Positions 47,568 through 57,100 of a stretch of 64,000 nt of DNA are shown here, piece by piece. Numbering within the stretch: the stretch's first letter is position 1; every line of letters begins with the position of its first letter. Below the pieces are notes generated by a model, which worked only from the letters and a program-made list of their open reading frames with translations, had not been told where the DNA came from and did not search any database. This DNA is from Sphingomonas sp. ERG5. GTDB taxonomy: Bacteria; Pseudomonadota; Alphaproteobacteria; Sphingomonadales; Sphingomonadaceae. Both the position numbers and the translations under genes were made by a program. The stretch covers positions 1 through 64,000 of the forward strand of contig NZ_JSXI01000068.1 in NCBI RefSeq assembly GCF_000803065.1, given 5' to 3'.

Positions 47568-49589
47568 TCACAAATCCAGCTGGAGATCGCCGGGCCGGCC
47601 GCTCCCGACGTCGATCGCATAGACCGTCCGGGCCGTGCCCAGCGCACGCGCCTGATCCATCGCCCGCTTGTCAGCAGCGGCATCGGAATCGTCGTCGCCG
47701 AGCCCGAGCGGATCGGCGACGATCACCTCCTCGGTCACAGGCTTGTCGATCTCATGGCCGGGATGCCGCGCTTGTTCGAGCCCGCCGGAACCGTCCCCTT
47801 CCCCGTCATCGCCGGTCAGTCGTGCGTCGGTATCGAGAACGACCGCGTGCCAGTCATGATCGCGGGGTGCGGGGCGATCCTTATATCCATCGCTCGCCAG
47901 TGCCGGGGCGGGCAGCACGCGCGCCTTGAAGTTGGCGTCCTCGTAATAGCGCAGCTTCTTCGCGCGGATGGGGGGCGTCCCCGCGACCAGGACCAGTTCA
48001 TCGGTCGGCGCCAGCTGCATCACCTCGCCCGGCGTCAGCAGCGCACGGGCGGTCTCCTGCCGGCTGACCATGACATGCGCGAGCCAGGGCGCGAGCCGGT
48101 GCCCGGCATAGTTGCGCATCGAGCGTTGTTCGGTCGCGGTCCCAAGCGCGTCCGAGATACGCTTGGCGGTGCGCTCGTCATTGCTCGCGAACGCCACGCG
48201 GACATGGCAATTGTCGAGGATCGCGTTGTGCTCGCCATATGCCTTCTCGATCTGGTTCAAGGATTGCGCGATCAGGAAAGCGCGGACGCCGTAGCCGGCG
48301 AGGAACGCGAGACTGGTCTCGAAGAAATCGAGCCGACCGAGTGCCGGAAATTCGTCGAGCATCATGAGCAATTTGTGCCGGCGCCCTTCCCCTTCCGCAT
48401 GCAAATGCTCGGTGAGCCGGCGGCCGATCTGGTTGAGCACGAGACGGATCAACGGCTTGGTCCGGCTGATGTCCGATGGCGGCACGACCAGGTAAAGCGA
48501 CACCGGCGATTTGGCTTCGACCAGATCGGCGATGCGCCAGTCGCAGCATGACGTCACGGCCGCGACGGTCGGATCGCGATAGAGACCAAGGAACGACATG
48601 GCGGTCGACAGCACGCCCGACCGCTCATTGTCGGATTTGTTGAGAACTTCGCGCGCAGCGGAGGCGACGACCGGATGAACCATCGGCGCGTCGGCCGTGC
48701 CGAGATGGTTGGTGGTCATCATCCGCCGGAGCGTCGCGGTGAACGGCCGCTGCGGATCGGACAGGAAGGTTGCGACGCGCGCGAGCGTCTTCTGCTCTTC
48801 CGCATATAGGACGTGAAGGATCGCCCCTACGAGCAAGGAATAGCTGGTCTTTTCCCAATGATTGCGTCGTTCGAGCGCGCCTTCGGGGTCGACCAGGATG
48901 TCGGCGATGTTCTGGACGTCGCGGACCTCATGCTCGCCGCGGCGGACTTCGAGCAGCGGGTTGTATTTGGCCGACCGCGCGTCGGTCGGGTTGAAAAGCA
49001 GGCAATGTGAAAAGCGCGAACGCCAGCCGGCGGTCAGCTGCCAGTTCTCGCCCTTGATGTCGTGGACGACGGCCGATCCCGACCAGCCGAGCAAGGTCGG
49101 CACGACCAGACCCACGCCCTTGCCCGAACGGGTCGGCGCGAACGCCATAACGTGTTCAGGGCCGTCATGGCGCAGATAGCGCCGGTCGGTGGCCCCAAGA
49201 AACACACCGCGCTCGTCGAACAGCCCGGCGCGTTGGATTTCAGACGCGCTTGCCCAGCGCGCGGAACCATAGGTTGTGACGTTGCGACGTTGGCGCGCGC
49301 GCCACAGCGACCCGAACACCGCCGCGCCGCAGCCGACGAAGCCGCTCGCAGCCGCGATCGATCCGGCTTCGTCGAATACCTTCGGCGCATAGGCATCGTA
49401 GTGGAACCACCAGCCGAACAGCACCCAAGGGCGGTAGATCGGGCGACCGAAGGCATAAAACCAAGGCGCCCCCAGCTCCGGCTGATAGGCGAGTGCATCA
49501 GCAGCCCATTGGGTTGCGAACCAGAGGCCAACAAATACTATCGCGAACACGACCAAAATCTGGCCGATAAGCAATTTAGTCGGAGTCAT
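47568..49589 (-). CDS. traG: Type IV coupling protein TraG (VirD4-type)
   Basis: 673 residues. N-terminal membrane segments, Walker A in FAPTRSGKGVGLVVPTLLGW and Walker B in LLMMLDEFPALGRLDFFE. It links the relaxosome to the transfer channel. It starts ATGACTCCGACTAAATTG. No relaxase gene is found upstream within the window; the next 422 bp show no gene. Confidence 0.9.
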   Translation of the reverse strand: MTPTKLLIGQILVVFAIVFVGLWFATQWAADALAYQPELGAPWFYAFGRPIYRPWVLFGWWFHYDAYAPKVFDEAGSIAAASGFVGCGAAVFGSLWRARQRRNVTTYGSARWASASEIQRAGLFDERGVFLGATDRRYLRHDGPEHVMAFAPTRSGKGVGLVVPTLLGWSGSAVVHDIKGENWQLTAGWRSRFSHCLLFNPTDARSAKYNPLLEVRRGEHEVRDVQNIADILVDPEGALERRNHWEKTSYSLLVGAILHVLYAEEQKTLARVATFLSDPQRPFTATLRRMMTTNHLGTADAPMVHPVVASAAREVLNKSDNERSGVLSTAMSFLGLYRDPTVAAVTSCCDWRIADLVEAKSPVSLYLVVPPSDISRTKPLIRLVLNQIGRRLTEHLHAEGEGRRHKLLMMLDEFPALGRLDFFETSLAFLAGYGVRAFLIAQSLNQIEKAYGEHNAILDNCHVRVAFASNDERTAKRISDALGTATEQRSMRNYAGHRLAPWLAHVMVSRQETARALLTPGEVMQLAPTDELVLVAGTPPIRAKKLRYYEDANFKARVLPAPALASDGYKDRPAPRDHDWHAVVLDTDARLTGDDGEGDGSGGLEQARHPGHEIDKPVTEEVIVADPLGLGDDDSDAAADKRAMDQARALGTARTVYAIDVGSGRPGDLQLDL

Positions 49590-50011
49590 ACGGGTCTCCG
49601 CCCGATGGAATCAGAGCACGGGCATGACAGCCAAACTGGTCTGGTCATCGTGTTTTCGGGAGGGCGTGGCTGGTGACCGACGCTACGCTTCGGGTGACGG
49701 TCGGTTTACTGCTATGGCAGAATTGCGCCAAATGTTCGAGGGCACCGCCAAGTCACTATGGATTCCGAGAGCGGTGGTTCGGCTGACCGCTCTTCCAACA
49801 CCATCCGCAGGGCGGACGGCGCAAAGCATAGGCCATCTCCCGCCTACAATGCGCCTCTTTCAGTTCAACTTCACGGCAACTTATTGGCGAAGTTTATCTG
49901 TTAACCCATTCCAGAACTAACAGTGATAACTCTCTCCGACACCGCGGGGTGCTACGCACCCATTGCGGCCGTGCAGCGCAGCATCTGCAACGCCCGAAAG
50001 CAGGCCTCCGT
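49590..50011. other. Intergenic gap at the right side of the conjugation block
   Basis: 422 bp between traG and a LysR gene. I see no convincing gene, repeat or RNA in it. It may hold the traG promoter (minus strand) and the island edge. Confidence 0.4.
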
Positions 50012-50905
50012 TTATTTTGCGATAAAGACCGCCAGTTCGTCCGGCGCTCCAGTTGGAAACGCCGATTTAAGGTAGTCGAGGAACGCCGACACTCGCGCGC
50101 TCAACAAGCGACGCGATGGATAAAGCGCCCACAATGTGATGTCCGGCCCATCGATATCGCCCCAGTGTACAAGGGTGCCCGCCGCAAGGTCATGGCTAAC
50201 GAGCGATATCGGAAGGCGTCCGGCGCCGGCGCCCGCTCGGACCGCATCACGGACCATAATCATTGAGGAGAGACTGAGGACAGGGTCGACCGCGATGCTC
50301 GCCTCTCCATTCAAGGTTTGCATCCTCCACTCGCCGGGCTGATCGACGGATCTCGCGACAACCACAGGCACCGCAGTTCCGTCCGTCGGCCGAGCGAGCG
50401 CTGGGCTCGCGACGACCACGAGCCGATCGCGCAGGAAAGCGCGCCCCACGAGGCTGTCGTCTGGATCTGGATTGACGCGGATCACCAAGTCATAGCCTTC
50501 GTCGACCATGTCGACCGGGCGATCTTCGGTGGTCACCTCGAGCCGGACTTCAGGGAATCTGGCGATGAACCCTGTGGCGAGCTTCCCCATTGCGATCTGC
50601 GAGAACAGCAGCGGCGCGCTGATCCGCAATCGGCCCTGCGGCGTGTTCCCACCCGAAGCGATTGCAGCCACGGTCTCGTCGAGCTCGGTGAGTAGCGCGC
50701 CCGTTCGCTGATAGAGCGCGCGTCCCTCTTCAGTCAGCTTGAGCATGCGCGCGCCGCGCTCGAACAACCGAAGATCCAGACTTGCCTCGAGCTCCGAGAC
50801 CCGCCGCGAGAGCGTCGCCTTTGGTCGTCGAGCGGCTCGGGCGGCGCGACCAAATCCTCCGTGGCGAGCGACGAGATTAAAATCGGCGAGGGCAATGAGA
50901 TCCAT
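50012..50905 (-). CDS. LysR-family regulator
   Basis: 297 residues from MDLIALADFNLVARHGGFGRAARAARRPKATLSRRVSELEASLD; the substrate-binding part has the CrgA/AaeR-like pattern (GRLRISAPLLFSQIAMGKLATGFIARFPEVRLEV). Start 50905 is preferred over the ATG three codons upstream. It diverges from an NmrA-like gene 103 bp away, which is the likely target. No effector can be read. Confidence 0.85.
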   Translation of the reverse strand: MDLIALADFNLVARHGGFGRAARAARRPKATLSRRVSELEASLDLRLFERGARMLKLTEEGRALYQRTGALLTELDETVAAIASGGNTPQGRLRISAPLLFSQIAMGKLATGFIARFPEVRLEVTTEDRPVDMVDEGYDLVIRVNPDPDDSLVGRAFLRDRLVVVASPALARPTDGTAVPVVVARSVDQPGEWRMQTLNGEASIAVDPVLSLSSMIMVRDAVRAGAGAGRLPISLVSHDLAAGTLVHWGDIDGPDITLWALYPSRRLLSARVSAFLDYLKSAFPTGAPDELAVFIAK

Positions 50906-50936
50906 GTGTTCCACCAGTGAGACGATGCATCCAGAT

Positions 50937-50947
50937 ATAGCAGCTAT
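50937..50947. promoter_or_regulatory. Dyad in the divergent LysR/NmrA promoter region
   Basis: ATAGC-A-GCTAT is a perfect interrupted palindrome, and CACATGTG follows 7 bp downstream at about 50955. Both lie between the divergent LysR and NmrA-like genes. One may be the LysR operator; neither spans the canonical T-N11-A exactly. Confidence 0.4.
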
Positions 50948-51008
50948 TGGATCACATGTGGATCTCTATTTCTGGACTGCCAGTCAGGCACCAACCAGGA
51001 GACACCAC

Positions 51009-51872
51009 ATGACCATTCTTGTTACCGGCGCTACCGGCCGTATCGGTCGCCAAGTGATCGATCAGCTCATCGCGCGTGACGCCGATGTCCGCGCGCTCGT
51101 CCGCAATCCCGCAACCGCGAACCTCCCGGCGGGGGTCAGCATTGTCGAGGGCGATCTGTTCGACATCGACTCGCTCCGTAGCGCGTTCGCGGACGTCTCG
51201 ACGCTGTTCCTGTTGAACGCGGTGACCGCAGACGAATTCACCCAGGCGCTGATCGCGCTCAACGTGGCCCGCGAGGCCGGCATCGAGCGGGTCGTGTACC
51301 TTTCGGTGATCCACAGCGACCTCTACGTCAACGTGCCGCACTTCGCGGTCAAATTCGCGGTGGAGCGTATGATCGAGCAGATGGGCGTGTCGGCCACGAT
51401 TCTGCGCCCCGCCTACTTCATCGACAATGACATCAGCATCAAGGACGTGGTGACCGGCCACGGGGTGTACCCGATGCCGATCGGCGGCAAGGGACTGGCG
51501 ATGATCGATGCCCGCGACATCGGCGAGATCGCGGCAATTGAGCTGCTGCGCCGCGAGCAGTCCAGCACCCCACTTCCGCTCGACCACATCACGCTCGTCG
51601 GTCCCGATACGCTAACCGGCACGGACATCGCCGGCCTCTGGACTGAGGTGCTTGGTCGCCCGATCGCTTATGGTGGCGACAACACCGCAGGGTTCGAGCA
51701 GACTTTGCGCCAGTTCTCGCCGAGCTGGATGGCGTTCGACATGCGCCTGATGGCCGAGCGCTTCCAGAGCGAGGGTATGATCCCGGCAACGGGCGAGGTT
51801 GAGCGCCTCACTGCGCTGCTGGGCCGCCCTTTGCGCTCGTACCGCGACTTCGCCGCCGAGATCGCGGCGTAA
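51009..51872 (+). CDS. NAD(P)-binding NmrA-like protein
   Basis: 287 residues. MTILVTGATGRIGRQVIDQLIARD and the following ALVRN and EGDLFDIDSL pattern mark the atypical SDR (NmrA/TMR/QOR2-like) group. ATG 51009 follows CCAGGAGAC. The catalytic Tyr-x3-Lys is absent, so it may bind nucleotide as a sensor or act as a quinone reductase. Divergent from the LysR gene; the DUF1857 gene follows 34 bp downstream. Confidence 0.8.
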   Translation: MTILVTGATGRIGRQVIDQLIARDADVRALVRNPATANLPAGVSIVEGDLFDIDSLRSAFADVSTLFLLNAVTADEFTQALIALNVAREAGIERVVYLSVIHSDLYVNVPHFAVKFAVERMIEQMGVSATILRPAYFIDNDISIKDVVTGHGVYPMPIGGKGLAMIDARDIGEIAAIELLRREQSSTPLPLDHITLVGPDTLTGTDIAGLWTEVLGRPIAYGGDNTAGFEQTLRQFSPSWMAFDMRLMAERFQSEGMIPATGEVERLTALLGRPLRSYRDFAAEIAA

Positions 51873-51906
51873 ACGCGCGCGCCGCAACCCCAGGAGGAGA
51901 CTTATC

Positions 51907-52386
51907 ATGATCTATTCGACCGCTACCGTCCCCGTAAATCCCGAGGGCGAGATCCCGTTGACCCGTGCGCAGATATGGGCGGGCCTGAGACTCAAAGCCC
52001 GTGACGCTCGCCTGTTCCTGCCGCCGGGTCTTTGTACGCGATGCGACGTCGTTGAAGAAAGCGCGACGCATTTCGTACGCGAGGCGACGATCGCGGGTGC
52101 CGATCTCCGTGAGATCATCATCCTGGAGTCCGAGAGCAAGGTGACCTTCTTCCAGGCCTCCGGCCCGCGTGAGGGAGCGATCATCAACGAGCTCCATGAG
52201 GACCGGACTGGCGCACTCCAGTTGCGCTTCTATTGCTATCTCGGCCTGCGCGGCAAGCATCCGAACGGCCCGGAAGAACGGGCCGAGCAAGCGCTGTTCG
52301 ACGGCGATGAGGGGTACAAAGCCGCCCTCCTGTCCACACTGAAGCGCACCCGTGAACTGCTCGCAGAGGGCAAGCTCTGGTCATAA
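51907..52386 (+). CDS. DUF1857 (SRPBCC-like) protein
   Basis: 159 residues, MIYSTATVPVNPEGEIPLTRAQIWAGLRLKA, FVREATIAGADLREIIILESESKVTFFQ, RTGALQLRFYCYLGLRG. It matches the DUF1857 family (SRPBCC ligand-binding fold, related to fungal AtaL-like proteins). Preceded by AGGAGGAGA. Likely cotranscribed with the NmrA-like gene. A small hydrophobic ligand is expected in such folds; identity unknown. Confidence 0.7.
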   Translation: MIYSTATVPVNPEGEIPLTRAQIWAGLRLKARDARLFLPPGLCTRCDVVEESATHFVREATIAGADLREIIILESESKVTFFQASGPREGAIINELHEDRTGALQLRFYCYLGLRGKHPNGPEERAEQALFDGDEGYKAALLSTLKRTRELLAEGKLWS

Positions 52387-52394
52387 TTGCTGAC

Positions 52395-52688
52395 ATGAAT
52401 GGCGAAACTTTGATTGAGCGCGCGTCGCGCCATTCATGTCGGTTGATCGACGCCCTGATTACAGCTGGAAAGGCGACGCGCGAGGAAGTCGTGACCAACC
52501 AGTTTCAGAAATTTCTCGACGAGAAGGTTCTCACCGATCGAACCAAACCTCCAGAACGCGGAAGCAGCTTCGGCACGCACACGATCGTCAGCCGCAACAC
52601 CTCGAATGTCTCTACCCATTCAGGCAATACCCTCTACGGCTGTACCTATTGGATCGACGTCATCGGGAAGGATGGAAAGCCACCATGA
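52395..52688 (+). CDS. Small hypothetical protein
   Basis: 97 residues, MNGETLIERASRHSCRLIDALITAGKATREEVVTNQ...YWIDVIGKDGKPP. Begins 8 bp after the DUF1857 stop. Soluble, no recognised family. Base composition is less GC-rich than its upstream neighbours. Confidence 0.45.
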   Translation: MNGETLIERASRHSCRLIDALITAGKATREEVVTNQFQKFLDEKVLTDRTKPPERGSSFGTHTIVSRNTSNVSTHSGNTLYGCTYWIDVIGKDGKPP

Positions 52689-52798
52689 GCGGGCCCGATG
52701 CACGTGCATCTGCGGTGATAACGATCGCGGGCAGCTCAGGTCCCCAGACATCAATCAACACTGTCTTCTGTAACAATGAATTCTATAGGTGAAATCCT

Positions 52799-53299
52799 AT
52801 GCAGAATGATCTCGTTTTTAAGACTGGGTTCGCAAAACGAACGCTGGGATGGCTTGTTTGTCTAGGTGCTGTGGCCGCATTGATGGCCATTATCTATGGT
52901 ATATTCACGCATCCCGAAGCGCAGACACCCTCCGAGCTTTCGTCCGGCGCTGCCATTGGTGTTTTCCTGATTGGTCTCATATGGGCTGGAATTGCCATTC
53001 AAAACGCACGCTGGAGCATCAAAGGCGAAAACATTGTCTGCCACGGGGTCTTCAAGAAGAAAACAATTCCCCTCTCGACATTGGCAGGTTTTGGGCAAAC
53101 TACCGTAATCGTTATGGCCTTCCCCTTCCAGCACGTGGATTTCTATGATCCCCAACTGTCGCACGTCGCTCGCCTACCGGTAAGTCTCAAGGATTGGCCG
53201 AAAGCGGAAGCATGGTTGGCAGCGCGGTTGCGCTATGTCGTCAATGACGGAAGCCATATATTGCCCAAACGGAGGTTCGCCGACACTTCGAAAATGTAA
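52799..53299 (+). CDS. Hypothetical two-TM protein with PH-like cytosolic part
   Basis: 166 residues. Two hydrophobic helices (LGWLVCLGAVAALMAIIYGIF and GAAIGVFLIGLIWAGIAI) are followed by a soluble portion NARWSIKGENIVCHGVFKKKTIPLSTLAGF that resembles bacterial PH-like domains. No firm family. Flanked by a 110-bp gap and then by IS66 remains; no operon. Confidence 0.5.
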   Translation: MQNDLVFKTGFAKRTLGWLVCLGAVAALMAIIYGIFTHPEAQTPSELSSGAAIGVFLIGLIWAGIAIQNARWSIKGENIVCHGVFKKKTIPLSTLAGFGQTTVIVMAFPFQHVDFYDPQLSHVARLPVSLKDWPKAEAWLAARLRYVVNDGSHILPKRRFADTSKM

Positions 53300-53534
53300 T
53301 TGCCGTTCCGAAGTAGCGACATCACGTTCCGACTGCACACCATCCTGCTCGCCGCAACCTGCTGCTTGGATTGAGGCCCCACTGAATCTGGCACTGCGGC
53401 CAAGGCAATTACACGCCTTCCAGCCAGGAGCGAACCAATAGGAGAGGCAAGCGGCGGGATCAGTTCACGACGCCAGAGAGAGAGGCTGTAAACGTGATCT
53501 GAAGACCGCGGAACGGTGATAACTGGTGGAGCAG

Positions 53535-53693
53535 TCATTCTGGCCTGTCATAAAACGGCAATTCCAAGCCATGTTCCCGCATAACTTGCGAATAGAAATC
53601 GACTCTCGGCTGCAGGGCATCAACCAACTCCTTCAGATCGTACCAGTGATCTGATTCCGGCTCTGCGCCGGCCAAAGCGGTAGCCGCAATTGG
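53535..53693 (-). pseudogene. C-terminal fragment of an unidentified gene
   Basis: On the minus strand the frame ending at 53535 reads PIAATALAGAEPESDHWYDLKELVD, then ALQPRVDFYSQVMREHGLELPF and YDRPE. It looks like a real protein C-terminus, but its upstream part is antisense or out-of-frame IS66 sequence. It was probably cut by the IS66 element. The origin cannot be named. Confidence 0.35.
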
Positions 53694-53710
53694 GCGAATT
53701 GCGACATTGC

Positions 53711-54064
53711 CTATGCGGCTTCGGCGATCGTCTGGAAGTCTGGGCGCCAGTTCCACGGCATGAGCTCGTCCCAGCACGCGGCAGGCCAGTTGCCGGCGAT
53801 TTTGGCGATGACGTCGGCGATATAAGCCTGCGGCTCGACACCGTTGAGCTTGCAGGTCTCGATGACAGTGTAGATCGCGGCGGCGCGTTCGCCGCCTGCC
53901 TTCGATCCGGCGAAGAACCATTTGCGGCCATCATTTCCACCCTGGCGGTAGAGCGGCAAATGATGGTCGAACTTGGCGACCACGACATGGGCAAGCGTTC
54001 CGAACGTAGCCTTCCCCCGCGCGATCACCTTTGCGGGTGCCGCTGCCTGCATGACCTTCTCTAG
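53711..54064 (-). mobile_element. IS66-family transposase remnant with internal deletion
   Basis: The frame reads EKV, then MQAAAPAKVIARGKATFGTLAHVVVAKFDHHLPLYRQ, matching the IS66 TnpC zinc-binding/N-terminal region. It then jumps to GRKWFFAGSKAGGERAAAIYTVIETCKLNGVEPQAYIADVIAKIAGNWPA, which is the C-terminal end. About 300 or more residues of the catalytic core are missing between LPLYRQ and GRKW. A stop ends it at 53711. It is a dead element that marks past insertion just before the DUF4132 operon. Confidence 0.8.
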
Positions 54065-54147
54065 CGGGCGGATTAATCAACGAAAGGGATGGCTAGGAAC
54101 TGCCGTGTCGGTCTACCAAGAAGATGGCCTAGCGGGGGGAGCCATCA

Positions 54148-57100
54148 ATGGTCGAAACGTTGTTCGACAAGTTGCGCCGTGGAATCGGAGCGCTGACGGG
54201 AACCACGGTCTCCGTGGACGTCCGCGGCGTGGGCGATCCGGCGCCGCGCAATGGATCCAATATCGCGCGCCGTGTCGCGAAGCATTTCGATCGGCTGGGC
54301 AAGGCGGCTCCGGGAATCGACCGGCAGGTTGGCGCTTATGTTGCATCTGGAGGCGCCAGTTCGGTGCTGTCGACGTTCGCCACGGCCAAGGTGCAAGCCA
54401 TTTGGGCGCAGCGAATACGCAGCTTTCCGCCGCGAGACGAGAGCGGGCTGTTCGCGCCCGGCATTGAGTGGGACGCTGCACAGATGCGGCGGCTCGGCGA
54501 AGCGCTGAGCGCGCTGGAGGCCATTCAGTATGAAGGCTGGTATTTCGGTTCGAAGAAATCGCCTGAATGGCTGCGCCAAGTCGTTACGCAATGGCTTGGT
54601 CATGGCCGCAAGGACCAGTCGCTCGACCAACTCGCTGCGCTGGCGGCGCTGGCTGATCTAGGGCTGCTGCCAGTACTCGACATCCTATTCGGCAACGATG
54701 TGGGGAATTATCGCGCCGAGAATTGCGCCGAACGTTTCATCGGCGTGATGCCCTGGCTCGAGGCGCGGCGCGACGCCGTCGTCGCGGCGCTACCGGCACT
54801 GGGTGCTGACCAGCGCGCAGAATTTGCCGCGGCGATGGGACGCCTCAAGCTTGCCGACACGTTCCTGGAGCCGCTGGCCGAGCTTGCGACCGGGTCGTCG
54901 AAAAAGGCGCGTGAAAGCGCCAGGCAGGCGCTGACCGGCGCCGATGCCGATCTGCTCCGCACCCATCTGGTGGCGCGGTATCCGCAGGCAACGCCCGCTA
55001 TGCGGGCCGAGATGATCGAGCTGACTGCTGCAAGCCTGGGCGACCAGGCGGCCGGATTGCTGGCGGAATGGAAGGCCGACGAGACGGCGCCTCGCGTCCT
55101 CGCGGCGATCGAACGGGCAATGGGAAGTTTCGCGCCCACCGCCACCGAAGCCAGTACCGCCGGGCCGGGCGACGGCCCCGAAGGCTATACCGCGGTCGAT
55201 GGAAGCTGGGTGGCAACGCCGGCGCGTCCGATGATTGCGGAGGCAGCGCCGATTCCCGATGAGGTGCTGGCGCTTCTCCGCCCGGCGGCGGCGACTTTCA
55301 ATGTGAAGCTTGCCGCGGCGCAGGCGGAGGCGTCGCGCGAGCGTTGGCATTGGAGCCGCCAGTTCAGCAAGGTGGGCCAGGCGCAGTTCGACATGATCCG
55401 CAAGCTTGGTGAGAGTGCGTACCAGATCGGCAACCAACAGAACACGGCACTCGGCTGGATCCGCTCGCATGAAGGCCGCGGCACGGGCGTGGATGCCTTT
55501 TTCGACGATCCAAGGCTTACCCTCTGGCACAGCGTGCGCTTCGCCCTGGCCAGCACCAACGGCTATTTCGCGACGCTCTTCAGCGACTGGGCCGGCCCCC
55601 CAGGGAATGCGCTCGTGCGGCGAATCGCCGGGGACGCCGATATCCGCGTGGTGCTGGATCTGTGGACGCGCTTCGGTGGGCGCGACCCGATCGCCGAGCA
55701 TCTCGGCGCCTCATGGTATCAACCGTTCCTCGAGCAGGATTTGCCGTTCTGGATCGCGCTGTGCGACCGGTTCGACCTGCTCGATGAGGCGTTCGGCCTC
55801 AAGCCGCGCTCCGAGACCCGCGCCTTCGCCGTCCGTGCCGCGCTCGACCTGCTCGCCTTTTTCCCCAAGGTGCCGCGCCGCTACCAGCAGCCGCTGATGC
55901 TCTTGGCGAGTGGGAGCAGCGCGACGTTGCGCGCGCCCGCCCGCCAGTTGCTGCGGGCAGCACCGGGGATCGACGACGCGATCGCCGGACTGCTCGACGA
56001 TGGACGCCAGGACGTCCGCGCGGGCGCCGCCGAATGGCTCGCCCAGCGCGATGCGCGCGACAAGGTCGCGGCGCTGCGTCGCGTGCTGAAGAAGGAAAGA
56101 AGCGAGCTGGCGCGCGCGGCGATGATCACGGCGCTCGAACGGCTGGGCGACAATGTCAGCGATTTTTTCGACAGCGCGGCGATGATCAAGGAAGCCGATG
56201 CCGCGCTCGCCAAGGCGACGGACAAGGCGCTCACATGGTTTCCCTTCGCTCAGTTGCCAGCATTGCACTGGCGCAACGGCGAGGCGATCGATCCGCGCAT
56301 CCCGCAATGGTGGGTGACGCTGGCGGCCAAGCTGAAGCAACCGGGCGGCAATGCGTTGATCGACCTGTGGCTCGACCGGCTGGCGCCCGGCGACGCGCAT
56401 CGTCTGGGCTGGGCGGTGCTGACAAGCTGGATCGAGCAGGACACCCGCACCTGCACCGAGGAAGAAGCCAATCAATATGCCGCGGCCCATGTCGCAGCGA
56501 CGCTGCGGCAGAATATCGATACGGTGAAACGCTATCCCCAGGCCGCCGATTATTATGCGACCGATCACGACACGGTCTTCGCCCAGCTGCGGCGGGTGAA
56601 GCTCGGCACCTATCTGGGCAGCGCTGTGGACAGCAAGGGCATATTGGCGCTCGCAACGCGCGTTGACGGTGCCGATGCGGCGCAAAAGGTGCGTCCCTTC
56701 CTGAAGGACCATGGCGCACGCACCTCGCAAGCCAAGGCGTTGCTGGAGATGCTGGCGAGTAATCCCGCCGGTGCCGCGCTGCAGCTGGTGCTCGCAGCTG
56801 CCAATCGCTCGAAGCAGCGTTCGGTCCAAGCGCATGCCGGCACGCTGGTGGAAGCGGTGGCGGATCGGCGCGGCTGGAGCGCAGAGGAGCTGGCCGACCG
56901 TACCGTACCCACCGCCGGGCTCGATGCCGACGGCACCGTCGATCTCGATTGCGGCCGTGACCGCATTTATGCGCTGCGGCTCGACGGCGCGGATGGACTC
57001 GTCCTGGTCAATGCCGATGGCAAGGAAGTGAAGGCGCTTCCCGCGCCCCGGATCGACGAGGAGAAACCGCTGATCGAGGCCGCGAAGAAGCTCGTCTCGA

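Noticed and set aside
43085..49589. trb genes as an effector-secreting type IV system
   Set aside because: Gene order traG-copG-trbB-C-D-E is of the conjugative type, and most channel genes are missing.
49624..49920. Plus-strand open frame in the traG-LysR gap
   Set aside because: No recognisable motif or start signal; composition is not coding-like.
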